A program made the position numbers and the translations under genes. Source: Arthrobacter sp. MYb229 (GTDB taxonomy: Bacteria; Actinomycetota; Actinomycetes; Actinomycetales; Micrococcaceae). From it: a stretch of 64,000 nucleotides of DNA. Shown one piece after another: positions 41,353-50,224 of this stretch. Each line of letters starts with the position of its first letter. The stretch's first letter is position 1. The notes beneath the pieces were generated by a model. It had not been told where the DNA came from, did not search any database, and saw only the letters and a list, made by a program, of their open reading frames with translations. The stretch lies in the NCBI RefSeq assembly GCF_002975405.1, contig NZ_PCPS01000004.1, positions 62,001 to 126,000 on the forward strand, given 5' to 3'.

Positions 41353-42291
41353 ATGAGTGAGCATTTCCTACTTTTTGATGTCGGTGGAACAGACATCAAG
41401 GCAGCCCTTGCCGATGAGCATGGCCAGTTCCTGCACGTTCTGCGCGAGCCGACCATCGTGGCTGGTGCCGAGCTGGCAGCCGCCACGCTGATGAGGCAGT
41501 TGGTTGAACTGGCGGCGAGGCTTCGCAAGCTTTCCGGGCAGACGCCGCTAGCCGCAGGGCTGGTGGTATGCGGACTAGTTGATGCCGAGCACGGCATCGG
41601 GATCTTTTCCGCCAACCTTGGCTGGCGTCGGGCGCCACTGCGCCAAATGGCAGAGCAAGCCTTGGGCCTGCCCGTCGGCTTCGGGCATGACGTCACGCTG
41701 GCGGCCCGGGCCGAACTGGAGTTTGGAAGTGGCGCTGCCGATCCGGACCTGAAACGCAGCACGGTCGTGATGATCATCGGAACCGGAATCAGTTCCGCGC
41801 TGCTTGTTGACGGGCGGATAGTCAGTTCCGGTGGATATGCGGGCGAACTGGGCCATGCGCAAGTTCCCGGAGGGCTCGATTGCAAATGTGGCAACACCGG
41901 ATGTTTGGAAACTCTGGGTTCTGCGGGCGCCATCGCCAGCAGATACGAGCAGCGCACCGGCCGCCGCGGCGGGGCCAAGGAGGTCTTCGAGGCCCGCAAG
42001 GCGGGAGACAGCGCAGCGGCACAAGTCATTGCCGACGCCATTGAGGCGCTGAGCTTCACGCTCGCCCAACAATGCGCATCGATTGCGCCCGAAGGCATTG
42101 TGATCGGTGGCGGACTAGCGCAAGCCGGAGACCGGTTCTTCGAGGAGTTGCAAGTTGCGTTGTATGCCAGGCTTTCATTTCATCGTAAACCTCGCTTGGT
42201 TCCAGCACAGCTCGGGGCCAACGCCGGACTGCGCGGTTCATTGATCTTGGCTCAAGAAGCATCCGTGAAAAATCAGGGGAAAACTCCATGA
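41353..42291 (+). CDS. ROK family sugar kinase
   Basis: This 312-residue kinase has the N-terminal phosphate motif FDVGGTDIKAALAD, a central region GLVDAEHGIGIFSANLGW, and the ROK zinc site GHAQVPGGLDCKCGNTGCLE. Unlike the ROK regulator at 15.6 kb, it lacks a winged helix and keeps the DxGGT motif, so it should be catalytic. It is nine bases downstream of the SIS gene and overlaps the next gene by four bases. It would phosphorylate the imported sugar at C6. The exact hexose or hexosamine is unknown. Confidence 0.9.
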   Translation: MSEHFLLFDVGGTDIKAALADEHGQFLHVLREPTIVAGAELAAATLMRQLVELAARLRKLSGQTPLAAGLVVCGLVDAEHGIGIFSANLGWRRAPLRQMAEQALGLPVGFGHDVTLAARAELEFGSGAADPDLKRSTVVMIIGTGISSALLVDGRIVSSGGYAGELGHAQVPGGLDCKCGNTGCLETLGSAGAIASRYEQRTGRRGGAKEVFEARKAGDSAAAQVIADAIEALSFTLAQQCASIAPEGIVIGGGLAQAGDRFFEELQVALYARLSFHRKPRLVPAQLGANAGLRGSLILAQEASVKNQGKTP

Positions 42292-43220
42292 TTCTCAGCT
42301 TCACCCCGAACCCTGCCATCGATGAGAGCTACACGGTGGAAAACCTCACGCTTGATTCGAGCCATCGAGTTCCGTTACCGACCTCCCAAGCCGGTGGCAA
42401 GGGAATCAACGTGGCCCGGGTCCTGCACTCTCAGCATCACCCGGTGCTTGCGCTCAGCCCCACCGGCGGTAACAGCGGGATTGAATTTACCGAGAATGTG
42501 CTGGGCAGCGGCCTGCCCTTCAGAAGCATCCCGGTGACCGCGTCCACCCGGCGTTCTATGGCCTTTCACGATCCGCAGGCGAATACCACGACGTTATTCA
42601 ATCAGGCCGGACAGGCGCTGGACGACCGGCAATGGAAAAACATTCTTGCCGCCTATGCGGAAGCACTCGGTGCTGCCACCGCGGTCAACATTTCCGGTTC
42701 GTGGCCTCCGGGAACCGAACCGGGACTAATCGGAGAGTTCATCAACCTCGCAACCGCGCGTGGATGCCCGGTGCTCGTCGATGCCACCGGCCCATGGCTC
42801 CTGCAAGCTGCCCGGCATCATGCGGTGCTCAAGCCCAACGAATACGAATTACGCGAGGCAACAGGCTGCCAGGACCTGGCCTTGGGCGCACGCAAGCTGA
42901 TCGACCTCGGAGCCACGGAGGTATTCCTGAGCGCCGGTGCGCGCGGCATCTTCCGTTTTTCCTCGGCTACCCCTGCCATAGGCCATGCGGTGTTGCCAAG
43001 GTCCCTCAGCGGAAACCCGACTGGCGCCGGAGACTCGGCCGTGGCAGCAATCATGACCGGCTATTTGCGTGAGCAAGAACCTGAATTTACCTTGCGGCTC
43101 GCCGTGGCCTGGTCTGCGTCCACGGTGCTCATGCCCACCGCAGGTGCCCTTGCGCCTGCTCATCAAGAGCTCTTCGACGAAGTCGAGTATCAAATTCTGC
43201 CGGCAAACGCCGAAATCTAA
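42288..43220 (+). CDS. PfkB family 1-phosphofructokinase / tagatose-6-phosphate kinase
   Basis: This 310-residue kinase belongs to the LacC/FruK branch of the PfkB family. It starts ILSFTPNPAIDESYTVENL, has AGGKGINVARVLHSQHHP as substrate motif and the catalytic GNPTGAGDSAVAAIM near the C-terminus. LacC and FruK phosphorylate tagatose-6-phosphate or fructose-1-phosphate to ketose-1,6-bisphosphates. ATGA overlap with the kinase gene upstream indicates coupling. Paired with a downstream class II aldolase, the reaction product is most likely a ketohexose bisphosphate. Confidence 0.9.
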   Translation: MILSFTPNPAIDESYTVENLTLDSSHRVPLPTSQAGGKGINVARVLHSQHHPVLALSPTGGNSGIEFTENVLGSGLPFRSIPVTASTRRSMAFHDPQANTTTLFNQAGQALDDRQWKNILAAYAEALGAATAVNISGSWPPGTEPGLIGEFINLATARGCPVLVDATGPWLLQAARHHAVLKPNEYELREATGCQDLALGARKLIDLGATEVFLSAGARGIFRFSSATPAIGHAVLPRSLSGNPTGAGDSAVAAIMTGYLREQEPEFTLRLAVAWSASTVLMPTAGALAPAHQELFDEVEYQILPANAEI

Positions 43221-43232
43221 GGAGAAACGCCC

Positions 43233-44069
43233 ATGCCATTGGTGCCCACCCGAGAAATAATGGACCTCGCACAGGCAGGGGCCTTTGGACAAGGCGCCTT
43301 TAATGTCATTCATCTAGAAACGGCGCAAGCCCTCATTCAAGGGGCCGAACTGGCGAATACCGCGTTGATCTTGCAGATTAGCGAGAACTGCGTGAAATAC
43401 CACGGGGGACTAGCGCCCATTGCCGCGGCCAGCAAGGCGTTGGCCGAACTGGCCAGCGTGCCAGTGGCCCTGCACCTGGACCATGCAGAAGACGAACAGT
43501 TGGTCTATCAAGCGCTAGAGCTTGGCTTCGGGTCCGTGATGTTCGACGGGGCGAAGCTGGGCTTTGAAGATAATGTCGCAGCCACCCGCCGTGTAGTTGC
43601 GGCCGCGAAACTCACCGGAACCTATGTTGAAGCCGAGCTCGGGGAGATCGGCGGAAAAGACGGGGCTCATGCTCCCGGAGTCCGGACCGACCCAGGCGAG
43701 GCAGCCCATTTCTCCTCGCTGACCGGCATAGATGCATTGGCCGTTGCTGTCGGTTCGTCGCACGCGATGTTGCACCGCGGTGCGACACTGGATCTGGAGC
43801 TCATTGGGCGGCTTAAGGAAAGTCTGGACATTCCGCTGGTGCTCCATGGGTCCTCGGGAGTGCCCGACGAAACACTGGTCGACGGAATCCGGGCCGGGAT
43901 GCGCAAGATCAATGTCTCTACGCATTTGAACGGGTACTTTACTCGGGCGGTACGGCAATGGCTCGCGGAACATCCCGAAGCGGTGGATTCGCGCAAATAC
44001 ATGGCTGCCGGGCGAACCCAGATGGCAATCGAGGCAGCGCGACTGCTCAAGCTCTTTGCCTCTGCCTAA
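43233..44069 (+). CDS. class II ketose-bisphosphate aldolase (GatY/KbaY/Fba-like)
   Basis: This 278-residue zinc aldolase cleaves a ketose-1,6-bisphosphate to dihydroxyacetone phosphate and glyceraldehyde-3-phosphate. Zinc and catalytic residues are visible in ALHLDHAEDEQLV, SVMFDGAKLGFEDN, YVEAELGEIGGKDG, HAMLHRG and LVLHGSSGVPDE, with the phosphate site GMRKINVSTHLN. The length fits the GatY/KbaY (tagatose-bisphosphate) subgroup better than long Fba enzymes. AAGGAG precedes the ATG. It is the last gene of the first transcription unit of the cluster. Confidence 0.92.
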   Translation: MPLVPTREIMDLAQAGAFGQGAFNVIHLETAQALIQGAELANTALILQISENCVKYHGGLAPIAAASKALAELASVPVALHLDHAEDEQLVYQALELGFGSVMFDGAKLGFEDNVAATRRVVAAAKLTGTYVEAELGEIGGKDGAHAPGVRTDPGEAAHFSSLTGIDALAVAVGSSHAMLHRGATLDLELIGRLKESLDIPLVLHGSSGVPDETLVDGIRAGMRKINVSTHLNGYFTRAVRQWLAEHPEAVDSRKYMAAGRTQMAIEAARLLKLFASA

Positions 44070-44395
44070 AAGCCATGAGCCGTTGTCGCGGATCGGTGGC
44101 AATCCGCCGAAGGGACAGTTCTCCGCTCCTGCCCAACCACGTCGGACTTCAAGGCCAATTTCTGGCCCTTGCGGTTGGGCCTGCGCGTGTATTCTTCGTT
44201 GGCTGCTTCTAGGGCACGCAAAATCCCACCCTGCCCAGAATCCGTAATTCTCTTCGCGGAGCTCTACCCGACAGGGCTGGAACGGAACCGAGCCGGCGTG
44301 AATCGTTGCACTGCCGCGCGAATGAGTACGTCCAAGGCATGCGGTGATGCCTATCCGTCACCTTACGTCCCGAACGTAGAAAAATTCATCCCGAA
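44070..44395. other. intergenic region between aldolase and sugar ABC genes, possibly decayed coding DNA
   Basis: No intact gene is visible. On the minus strand, short stretches in different frames look protein-like (for example ELREENYGFWAGWDF and ILRALEAANEEYTRRPNRKG) but are interrupted by stops. I cannot assign them. A small repeat AAGGCCA/TGGCCCTT lies near 44150-44170. Confidence 0.3.
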
Positions 44396-44481
44396 GTGAT
44401 TGTTTATGATCTTTTAGCGCCTAGTTAACTCTAAAAATATCATCATGAAGCCTTGACCAGTGATCTCTATCACTACATAAT
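44396..44481 (+). promoter_or_regulatory. promoter with palindromic operator before the sugar ABC operon
   Basis: TTGACC (44453-44458), 17 bases, CATAAT (44476-44481) form a good promoter. The spacer holds a perfect palindrome AGTGAT-CTCT-ATCACT (44459-44474). GTGATTGTT at 44396-44404 repeats the 9-mer found in front of the SIS gene. The GTGAT/ATCAC core is shared with the operator at 40342-40375. Confidence 0.6.
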
Positions 44482-44580
44482 CGGTGTAGGCTGATTTTTT
44501 TCTGACTATAAGTCGCCAAAAAAATCAGAATCATTCACACCGAGTAGGGTGCCGCAATGGCGCGACAATGAGGAGCAGAG

Positions 44581-45840
44581 ATGAAACGAACTACACGTAC
44601 CGCGGTGGTGGCCCTGTCTGCAACGGCAGCGCTGCTGTTGAGCAGCTGCGGTTTTTCTGGCGGTGAAAGCGATGCCTCCACAGATGCGGCGGGCGGCGAA
44701 AACACCACTTTGGAAATGCTCGTTCCTACCTACTCCACAGGCACCAAGGCCCTGTGGGAAGGTGTGATCGAAGACTTCGAAGCCGAACACAGCAACATCA
44801 GCATCAACCTCGAGGTGCAATCGTGGGAAAATCTTGAAGGCGTACTGAAGACCAAACTTCAGGGTAACCAGGCACCCGATATTTACAACGGTGGCGCCTT
44901 TGCCGAGTTCGCCGCAGAAGGACTGCTTGCTCCGGTCTCAGATGTCGCTTCACCCGAAACCATTGAGGACTTCCAGCCCGCCTTCGCAGATGCCGAAAAA
45001 TTTGAAGGCACCCAGTACGGACTGCCACTGATTGCCTCGGCCCGCGCGCTGTTCTACAACGAGACGCTGATGGACGAAGCCGGAGTCCAGGACGTCCCAA
45101 AGACCTGGGATGAACTCTACGAAGCATCAAAGCTGATCAGCGAAAAGACCAAGGCGGACGGCTACGGCATGCCTCTGGGCAGCGAAGAAGCCCAAGGCGA
45201 GTCACTGATCTGGTTTGCGGGAAACGGAGGCAACTTCGGTGATGCAGATTCGATCTCCGTGGACACCCCGGAAAACCTCGAAGCCGCCGAATTCATGAAG
45301 AAAATGATCGATGACGGCGTCACGCAAAACGATCCGGGCGCTACCCAGCGCACCCCTATGCTGAACACCTTCATCCAGGGCCAACTAGGTTTCGCCTATG
45401 CACTGCCACAGACCGTGGGGCAGATTGAAAAGGAAAACCCCGATCTGAAATACGGGGTTACCACGGTCGCCACCAAGACAGGGGAACCTGCAACCTTAGG
45501 CGTCGCGGATCGGCTGATGTCTTTCAAGAATGACGGAAGCAAATCGGCAGCCGTCAAGGAATTCATGGACTACTTCTACTCGGCCGATGTCTACACCGAT
45601 TGGGTCAGCACCGAAGGATTCCTTCCAACTACCCAGTCCGGTTCCGAGAAGCTCGCCGGGGACGAAGTCCTCAAGCCATTCTTGGACATGTTGCCGAACG
45701 CGGTCTTCTACCCCACGACCAACCCCGCATGGAATGCGACCGACGGTGCTTTCAAATCGCTGATGGGCGAACTGGGTACCGGTAAGTCCGCCGAGGACGT
45801 GCTCAAGGGCATCCAAGCCAAGGCTGACGCGGCCAGCTAG
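44581..45840 (+). CDS. sugar ABC transporter substrate-binding lipoprotein (family 1)
   Basis: This 419-residue extracellular binding protein starts with a lipoprotein signal peptide (lipobox LLSSC, Cys23). The family 1 carbohydrate-binding fold shows WEGVIEDFEAEHSNISINLEVQSWENLEGVLKTKLQGNQAPDI and YGLPLIASARALFYNETLMDEAGV. Members bind mono- and oligosaccharides. GAGGAGC sits just before the ATG. It is transcribed from the operator-bearing promoter at 44453 and followed by two permease genes. Confidence 0.93.
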   Translation: MKRTTRTAVVALSATAALLLSSCGFSGGESDASTDAAGGENTTLEMLVPTYSTGTKALWEGVIEDFEAEHSNISINLEVQSWENLEGVLKTKLQGNQAPDIYNGGAFAEFAAEGLLAPVSDVASPETIEDFQPAFADAEKFEGTQYGLPLIASARALFYNETLMDEAGVQDVPKTWDELYEASKLISEKTKADGYGMPLGSEEAQGESLIWFAGNGGNFGDADSISVDTPENLEAAEFMKKMIDDGVTQNDPGATQRTPMLNTFIQGQLGFAYALPQTVGQIEKENPDLKYGVTTVATKTGEPATLGVADRLMSFKNDGSKSAAVKEFMDYFYSADVYTDWVSTEGFLPTTQSGSEKLAGDEVLKPFLDMLPNAVFYPTTNPAWNATDGAFKSLMGELGTGKSAEDVLKGIQAKADAAS

Positions 45841-45872
45841 CAGCCTGGGTGAATCCAAGTAACCACGCAATA

Positions 45873-45903
45873 AGAGGCCCGACGAGTGTTTCGCCGGGCC
45901 TCT
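45873..45903 (+). other. intercistronic stem-loop between binding-protein and permease genes
   Basis: AGAGGCCCG (45873-45881) pairs with CGGGCCTCT (45895-45903), extendable after a mismatch by CGA/TCG. Only weak T content follows. The position matches the stem-loop in the Dpp-type operon at 18497. Confidence 0.6.
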
Positions 45904-45976
45904 GTTGCCGAACCAAACGATACGGCCGGCCCTCGTAGTTTTCCCGTGGCGCCGAAAGAATAAAGGAGAGCAGAGC

Positions 45977-46906
45977 GTGAGTACCTCGTTACAGGTCACC
46001 CCGGCACCTGCCAAGAGACGCAAACGCGGTAATGACTCGCAGTCATTGCTGTCCTCAGTGCCCTGGATAGGGCCGGCTTTGCTCTTGATTTTGGCCATGG
46101 TGGTGTATCCGGCCGGTTACATGATCTACAACTCGACCCGTAAGATTTCATCGGTTGGCACCGACCTTCATTCTGTCGGATTGGACAACTTCGTCACGGT
46201 CTTCCAAGATCCGGCACTGCCTCGGATCATGATCAACACCGTGGTTTGGGTCCTCTCCGTTGTCGTGATCACGGTGCTTCTTTCATTGGCTCTCGCCCAA
46301 TTCTTGAACAAGCCGTTCCCCGGGCGCACTTTTGTGCGAATGGCCGTCATCGTTCCCTGGGCCGCCTCGGTAGTCATGACCACGACAGTGTTCTACTACG
46401 GCTTGGATCCCAACTACGGAATCTTCAACAAGTTCTTCATCGACATAGGGCTCATGGACGAAGGGTTCGGTTGGACTAAAAATGCGGTCCCAGCGATGCT
46501 GGTTTCGATCGTCGTTGCCATTTTCGTTTCGATACCCTTTACCACCTATACGCTGCTCGCCGGGATGCAGGCCATCCCGGAAGAAACCCTAGAGGCAGCT
46601 CGGGTGGACGGGGCAGGTAAATGGAAAACCTACATCTTCGTGATCCTCCCGCAGCTGCGCTCGGCGCTCGCCGTCGCGGCTCTGATCAACATCATCAACG
46701 TTTTTAATAATCTCCCTATTCTGAAGGTGATGACCGGTTCGATTCCGGGAAACAGCGCCGACACGCTCATGACCTACATATTCAAGGTTCTGCAATTTGA
46801 TCGCCGCTTGGATATCTCCTCAGCACTTTCCGTGGTGAACTTCGCCATTGTTGTTGTCATCGTGGCCATCTACGTCAAGTCCGTCAAACCAATGCAGGAG
46901 GTATAG
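45977..46906 (+). CDS. sugar ABC transporter permease (MalF type)
   Basis: This 309-residue permease has six predicted helices after a basic N-terminus (TPAPAKRRKRGND). The conserved cytoplasmic loop is EETLEAARVDGAGKWKTYIFVILPQLRS. The GTG at 45977 is chosen because AAGGAG lies nine bases upstream; the frame is open to 45905 without a ribosome site. It pairs with the following permease. Confidence 0.92.
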   Translation: MSTSLQVTPAPAKRRKRGNDSQSLLSSVPWIGPALLLILAMVVYPAGYMIYNSTRKISSVGTDLHSVGLDNFVTVFQDPALPRIMINTVVWVLSVVVITVLLSLALAQFLNKPFPGRTFVRMAVIVPWAASVVMTTTVFYYGLDPNYGIFNKFFIDIGLMDEGFGWTKNAVPAMLVSIVVAIFVSIPFTTYTLLAGMQAIPEETLEAARVDGAGKWKTYIFVILPQLRSALAVAALINIINVFNNLPILKVMTGSIPGNSADTLMTYIFKVLQFDRRLDISSALSVVNFAIVVVIVAIYVKSVKPMQEV

Positions 46907-46908
46907 AG

Positions 46909-47766
46909 ATGGCGTTTCTCGTCACCGCCGATCGTGCCTCGCGCAAGACGGTGATCATGCGCATGCTGATCGGTGTACTAGTTGTTCTAATCTTCCTTCT
47001 GCCATATCTGACCATGCTCATTGGCTCCATAAAAACACAGGCGGAAATCCTCTCTATTCCGCCGGATTATCTCCCGCGTGAAGGTGCACAATGGTCGAAC
47101 TACGCTTCGATGTGGGCGACTCCAGAGACACCGGTCCCATATAACCTCATTTCCACGATTGTCATCTCGGTTTTCGCCACGCTGTTGGTGCTTTTGGTAG
47201 CTACCCCGGCGGCGTATTACACGGCCCGTTTTAAGTTCCCGGGCAAAATGGTGTTCATGTTCTTGGTCATTGTGACCCAGATGCTGCAGCCTGCGGTGCT
47301 TACCGCCGGCCTGTTTAAGCAGATGCTTGCGTGGGATCTACATGACACGTGGCTGGCCATGATTCTGATCAATGCGGCCTTTAACCTTGCCTTCGCCGTA
47401 TGGATCATGCACTCCTTCTTCGCAGGCGTTCCGCGCAGCATCGACGAAGCCGCGCAAATCGACGGTGCAGGAAAACTGCGCGTGCTCTTCACCATCAATC
47501 TGCCCTTGGTTTGGCCGGGCATCGTCACCGCGGTGATCTTCACCTTTGTCTCCTGCTGGAACGAATTCGCAGCGTCATTGGTGATCTTGTCGACGGCCGA
47601 GAATCAGCCGCTCTCCGTGGCGTTGACGAAGTTCGTGGGACAGTACTCCACCGCCTGGCAGTACGTCTTTGGGGTTTCGATTGTCGCGATTGTTCCGGTG
47701 ATCATTCTGTTCGCCCTGATTGAAAAACGACTGATCGGTGGCCTTGCCGCTGGGGCGGTGAAATAG
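46909..47766 (+). CDS. carbohydrate ABC transporter permease (MalG type)
   Basis: This 285-residue permease has the MalG-type EAA loop PRSIDEAAQIDGAGKLRVLFTINLPLVWPGI and six helices. It starts two bases after the preceding gene. No ATPase gene occurs in the cluster, so the system probably uses a shared MsmK/UgpC-type ATPase encoded elsewhere, as is common in actinobacteria. Confidence 0.93.
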   Translation: MAFLVTADRASRKTVIMRMLIGVLVVLIFLLPYLTMLIGSIKTQAEILSIPPDYLPREGAQWSNYASMWATPETPVPYNLISTIVISVFATLLVLLVATPAAYYTARFKFPGKMVFMFLVIVTQMLQPAVLTAGLFKQMLAWDLHDTWLAMILINAAFNLAFAVWIMHSFFAGVPRSIDEAAQIDGAGKLRVLFTINLPLVWPGIVTAVIFTFVSCWNEFAASLVILSTAENQPLSVALTKFVGQYSTAWQYVFGVSIVAIVPVIILFALIEKRLIGGLAAGAVK

Positions 47767-47768
47767 CT

Positions 47769-48479
47769 ATGCCAGGTAACGCGCCTGCGCTGGAAATCGT
47801 TGCAACTTCACCAAGCTGTGCCGCGCGCGCGGTGGGGGCAGGAGCCGACAGAATCGAAGTATGCCAAGCGTTGGAACTCGGCGGGCTTACCCCAAGCCCC
47901 GAACTGCTGGTCAAAGCCCTGGAGCAGTCGCCCCCGCTTGGCGTACATGCACTTTTGCGTGAGCGTCCCGGTGATTTCACCTACACTGCCGAGGAACTAG
48001 ATTTGCTGGTCAGACAGGCGCAGCGGCTTGCCTTCGAAGGAGTGCAAGGACTGGTCATCGGGGCTTCGACCGCTGAAGGATCCCTAAATATCCCGGGGAT
48101 TCGCGTGCTGATCGAGGCTGGGCGGCAGATCAATTCGCAAATGGAAATCACGGTGCACCGCGCCATCGATGCAACGCCCGATCCTGCGCACAGCGTCCTT
48201 GAGCTTTTGCAACTTCCGGTCACACGAGTGTTGACTAGCGGAGGACGAAGTACGGTTGGTGAAGGGCTACCCATGATCAAACGCATGGTGCAGCGTGCCG
48301 AAGGAAGAATTGAAATCATGTCCGGTGGTGGCATGAAGCCACGGGACGTGCGTGCGGCTTATGCCACAGGCATAGCGGCGGTTCATTTCTCCGCCAAAAT
48401 ACCTTATGCGCAGAGCCTGGCCGTTGATGAACAACAGGTTAGAGAACTACGCAATTTACTTGATGATTTGCACTATTAG
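47769..48479 (+). CDS. cutC: CutC family TIM-barrel protein
   Basis: This 236-residue protein is a CutC homologue: ALEIVATSPSCAARAVGAGADRIEVCQALELGGLTPS, HALLRERPGDFTYTAEEL, ITVHRAIDATPDPAHSV, LTSGGRSTVGEG and EIMSGGGMKP are family blocks. CutC was named for copper tolerance in E. coli, but the family's biochemical role is unsettled. Its place here, two bases after a sugar permease and before the DeoR regulator, points to a role in sugar metabolism rather than copper handling; this is inference. No copper gene is nearby. Confidence 0.9.
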   Translation: MPGNAPALEIVATSPSCAARAVGAGADRIEVCQALELGGLTPSPELLVKALEQSPPLGVHALLRERPGDFTYTAEELDLLVRQAQRLAFEGVQGLVIGASTAEGSLNIPGIRVLIEAGRQINSQMEITVHRAIDATPDPAHSVLELLQLPVTRVLTSGGRSTVGEGLPMIKRMVQRAEGRIEIMSGGGMKPRDVRAAYATGIAAVHFSAKIPYAQSLAVDEQQVRELRNLLDDLHY

Positions 48480-48491
48480 AGAGCTGGATCC

Positions 48492-49295
48492 ATGAAACGC
48501 GAGGAACGCCTGAACCATATCCTCGACCTCCTGGCTAGCAATGGCCAGATTGATGTCGAGCAGATTGTTCAGCAGCTGGAAATCTCGCCTGCGACTGCAC
48601 GACGGGACCTGGACTCGCTGTCCAATGCCTCGCTTCTCACCCGAACCCACGGTGGTGCAGTCTCAAACACGGTCGCCTACGACCTTCCCTCGCGGTATCA
48701 GCGTGAAGACCATGACGAACGCAAACTTCAGATCGCAAGGCTCGCCGCTGGCATGGTTGAAGCCGATACCGTGGTCGGACTTTCTGGGGGCACTACCACT
48801 AAAGCAATAGCCATTGAACTGGGCATGCGCCAGGATCTAGTGGGGGAGCCCGGTCGTATCACCCTCACCGTAGTTACCAACGCAGTCAATATCGCCTCTT
48901 TGCTCGCCGTGCGCCCGCACATTCGCGTTATGGTCACCGGTGGGGTGCTCAACGAGCGCTCCTACGAGCTTGTCGGCCCGCTAGCGCAAAATTCGCTTGG
49001 CAAAATCACGCTCGATATGGCTTTTGTAGGCATCAATGCGCTGGAACCGAGCATCGGAGCGATGGTCAGCGATGAGATGGAAGCAGCAGTCAACGAATTG
49101 ATGATCAACCAGTCTCGTAGGAGCTACCTGGTGGCAGATGCTTCGAAGATCGGAGGGCATTCCTTCGTGATCTTAGATCGCGAAAACCTCACCGGCCTGA
49201 TCACCGACGATCAGATCACGGACGAGCAACGGGAGGCCCTTGCCATGGCAGGAATCCCGGTCATCACCAAAACGGGAATGTCTGCGGCACAGTAA
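48492..49295 (+). CDS. DeoR/GlpR family transcriptional regulator
   Basis: This 267-residue repressor has an N-terminal DeoR helix-turn-helix (about 1-57, RLNHILDLLASNGQIDVEQIVQQLEISPATARRDLDSL) and a C-terminal sugar-phosphate-sensing domain (VGLSGGTTTKAIA, VVTNAVNIAS, VTGGVLNERSYELVGP, DMAFVGINALEP). Such proteins are released from DNA by phosphorylated sugars. It is the last gene of the cluster and probably controls both units through the GTGAT/ATCAC elements. Confidence 0.94.
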   Translation: MKREERLNHILDLLASNGQIDVEQIVQQLEISPATARRDLDSLSNASLLTRTHGGAVSNTVAYDLPSRYQREDHDERKLQIARLAAGMVEADTVVGLSGGTTTKAIAIELGMRQDLVGEPGRITLTVVTNAVNIASLLAVRPHIRVMVTGGVLNERSYELVGPLAQNSLGKITLDMAFVGINALEPSIGAMVSDEMEAAVNELMINQSRRSYLVADASKIGGHSFVILDRENLTGLITDDQITDEQREALAMAGIPVITKTGMSAAQ

Positions 49296-49396
49296 GTGCA
49301 TCGGGCCAACGCTGAAGCATGGTCAGGCGCTGCAGCAAGATCCGCTCGGACTCCTTGCTCAGCCGCAGCACAGCAGTCGAAGTCTATGATCGATAT

Positions 49397-50167
49397 GTGA
49401 CTGGTGAAAAGACATTGACGACGAGCGGCACTCGCATCCTGAAGATTGAGATTTTCCTCGTTCTAGGGCTCTCTCTCGGACAGAGCGCCGTGTATTCGCT
49501 TATCAGCTTTGCCGACAAGGCGACTCGTGCGCCACTGCGCGAGCAGACCACATCCATGAACAATCCGTTGAACACGCGAGAATACTTTGACCTGGCGTAC
49601 CAGCTCCTGGATATCCTTTTCGCCCTGCTCCCGGTGGCCCTCGCGCTCTATTTCATGCATCGAACGCTCGGACGAAGCATCAGGGACATAGGCTTCGATT
49701 TCCGTCGTCCTGGCAAGGATGCGCTGCTCGGGGTGTGCTTGTTTCTCGTCATGGGAATCGGCACGCTAGGCGTATATGCAGCGGGTCGGGCATTCGGCAT
49801 CACCACAGCGCTGGCCACGGCAAATCTCGCAGACTACTGGTGGAGTGTGCCGGTGCTGGTCCTTTCAGCGGTACGCCATGCAGTACTGGAGGAAGTCGTG
49901 ATGTTGGCTTTCCTCTTCGGCTACGGCAAGAGACTCAATCTTGGACCCTGGGTGCTGATTCTCGGTTCGGCCCTGTTGCGCGGAAGCTATCATCTGTACC
50001 AAGGGGCCGGACCGATGATCGGCAACTTCGCCATGGGTGTGGTCTTTGGCTGGATCTATCATAAATACGGTCGCGTCATGCCCCTGGTCATCGCGCATTT
50101 CCTGCTGGATGCCGTTGGTTTTGTAGGCTTCTTGCTCATCGGCCCGGCCATCGGCATTGGTGCCTGA
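49397..50167 (+). CDS. CPBP (Abi/CAAX-like) family intramembrane protein
   Basis: This membrane protein of about 256 residues has seven or eight helices. The CPBP motifs are AVLEEVVMLAFLFG (the Glu-Glu pair; the usual downstream Arg of EExxxR is absent), LLRGSYHLYQG and VIAHFLLDAVGF (His-x3-Asp). Family members are putative intramembrane metalloproteases. The start is placed at the GTG at 49397 by similarity of the following residues to the family; no clear ribosome site precedes it, and the open frame extends to 49319. Confidence 0.8.
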   Translation: MTGEKTLTTSGTRILKIEIFLVLGLSLGQSAVYSLISFADKATRAPLREQTTSMNNPLNTREYFDLAYQLLDILFALLPVALALYFMHRTLGRSIRDIGFDFRRPGKDALLGVCLFLVMGIGTLGVYAAGRAFGITTALATANLADYWWSVPVLVLSAVRHAVLEEVVMLAFLFGYGKRLNLGPWVLILGSALLRGSYHLYQGAGPMIGNFAMGVVFGWIYHKYGRVMPLVIAHFLLDAVGFVGFLLIGPAIGIGA

Positions 50168-50224
50168 GCGCTTTCCAGATTCATGATGGCCCAATTTCTG
50201 AGTGCTTTTAGCAGGGGAGCGAAA

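Noticed and set aside
44070-44395. Possible WhiB-like or other protein remnant on the minus strand
   Set aside because: Isolated phrases such as ENYGFWAGWDF are suggestive, but the four cysteines of WhiB proteins are absent and the frame is broken; left as unassigned intergenic DNA.
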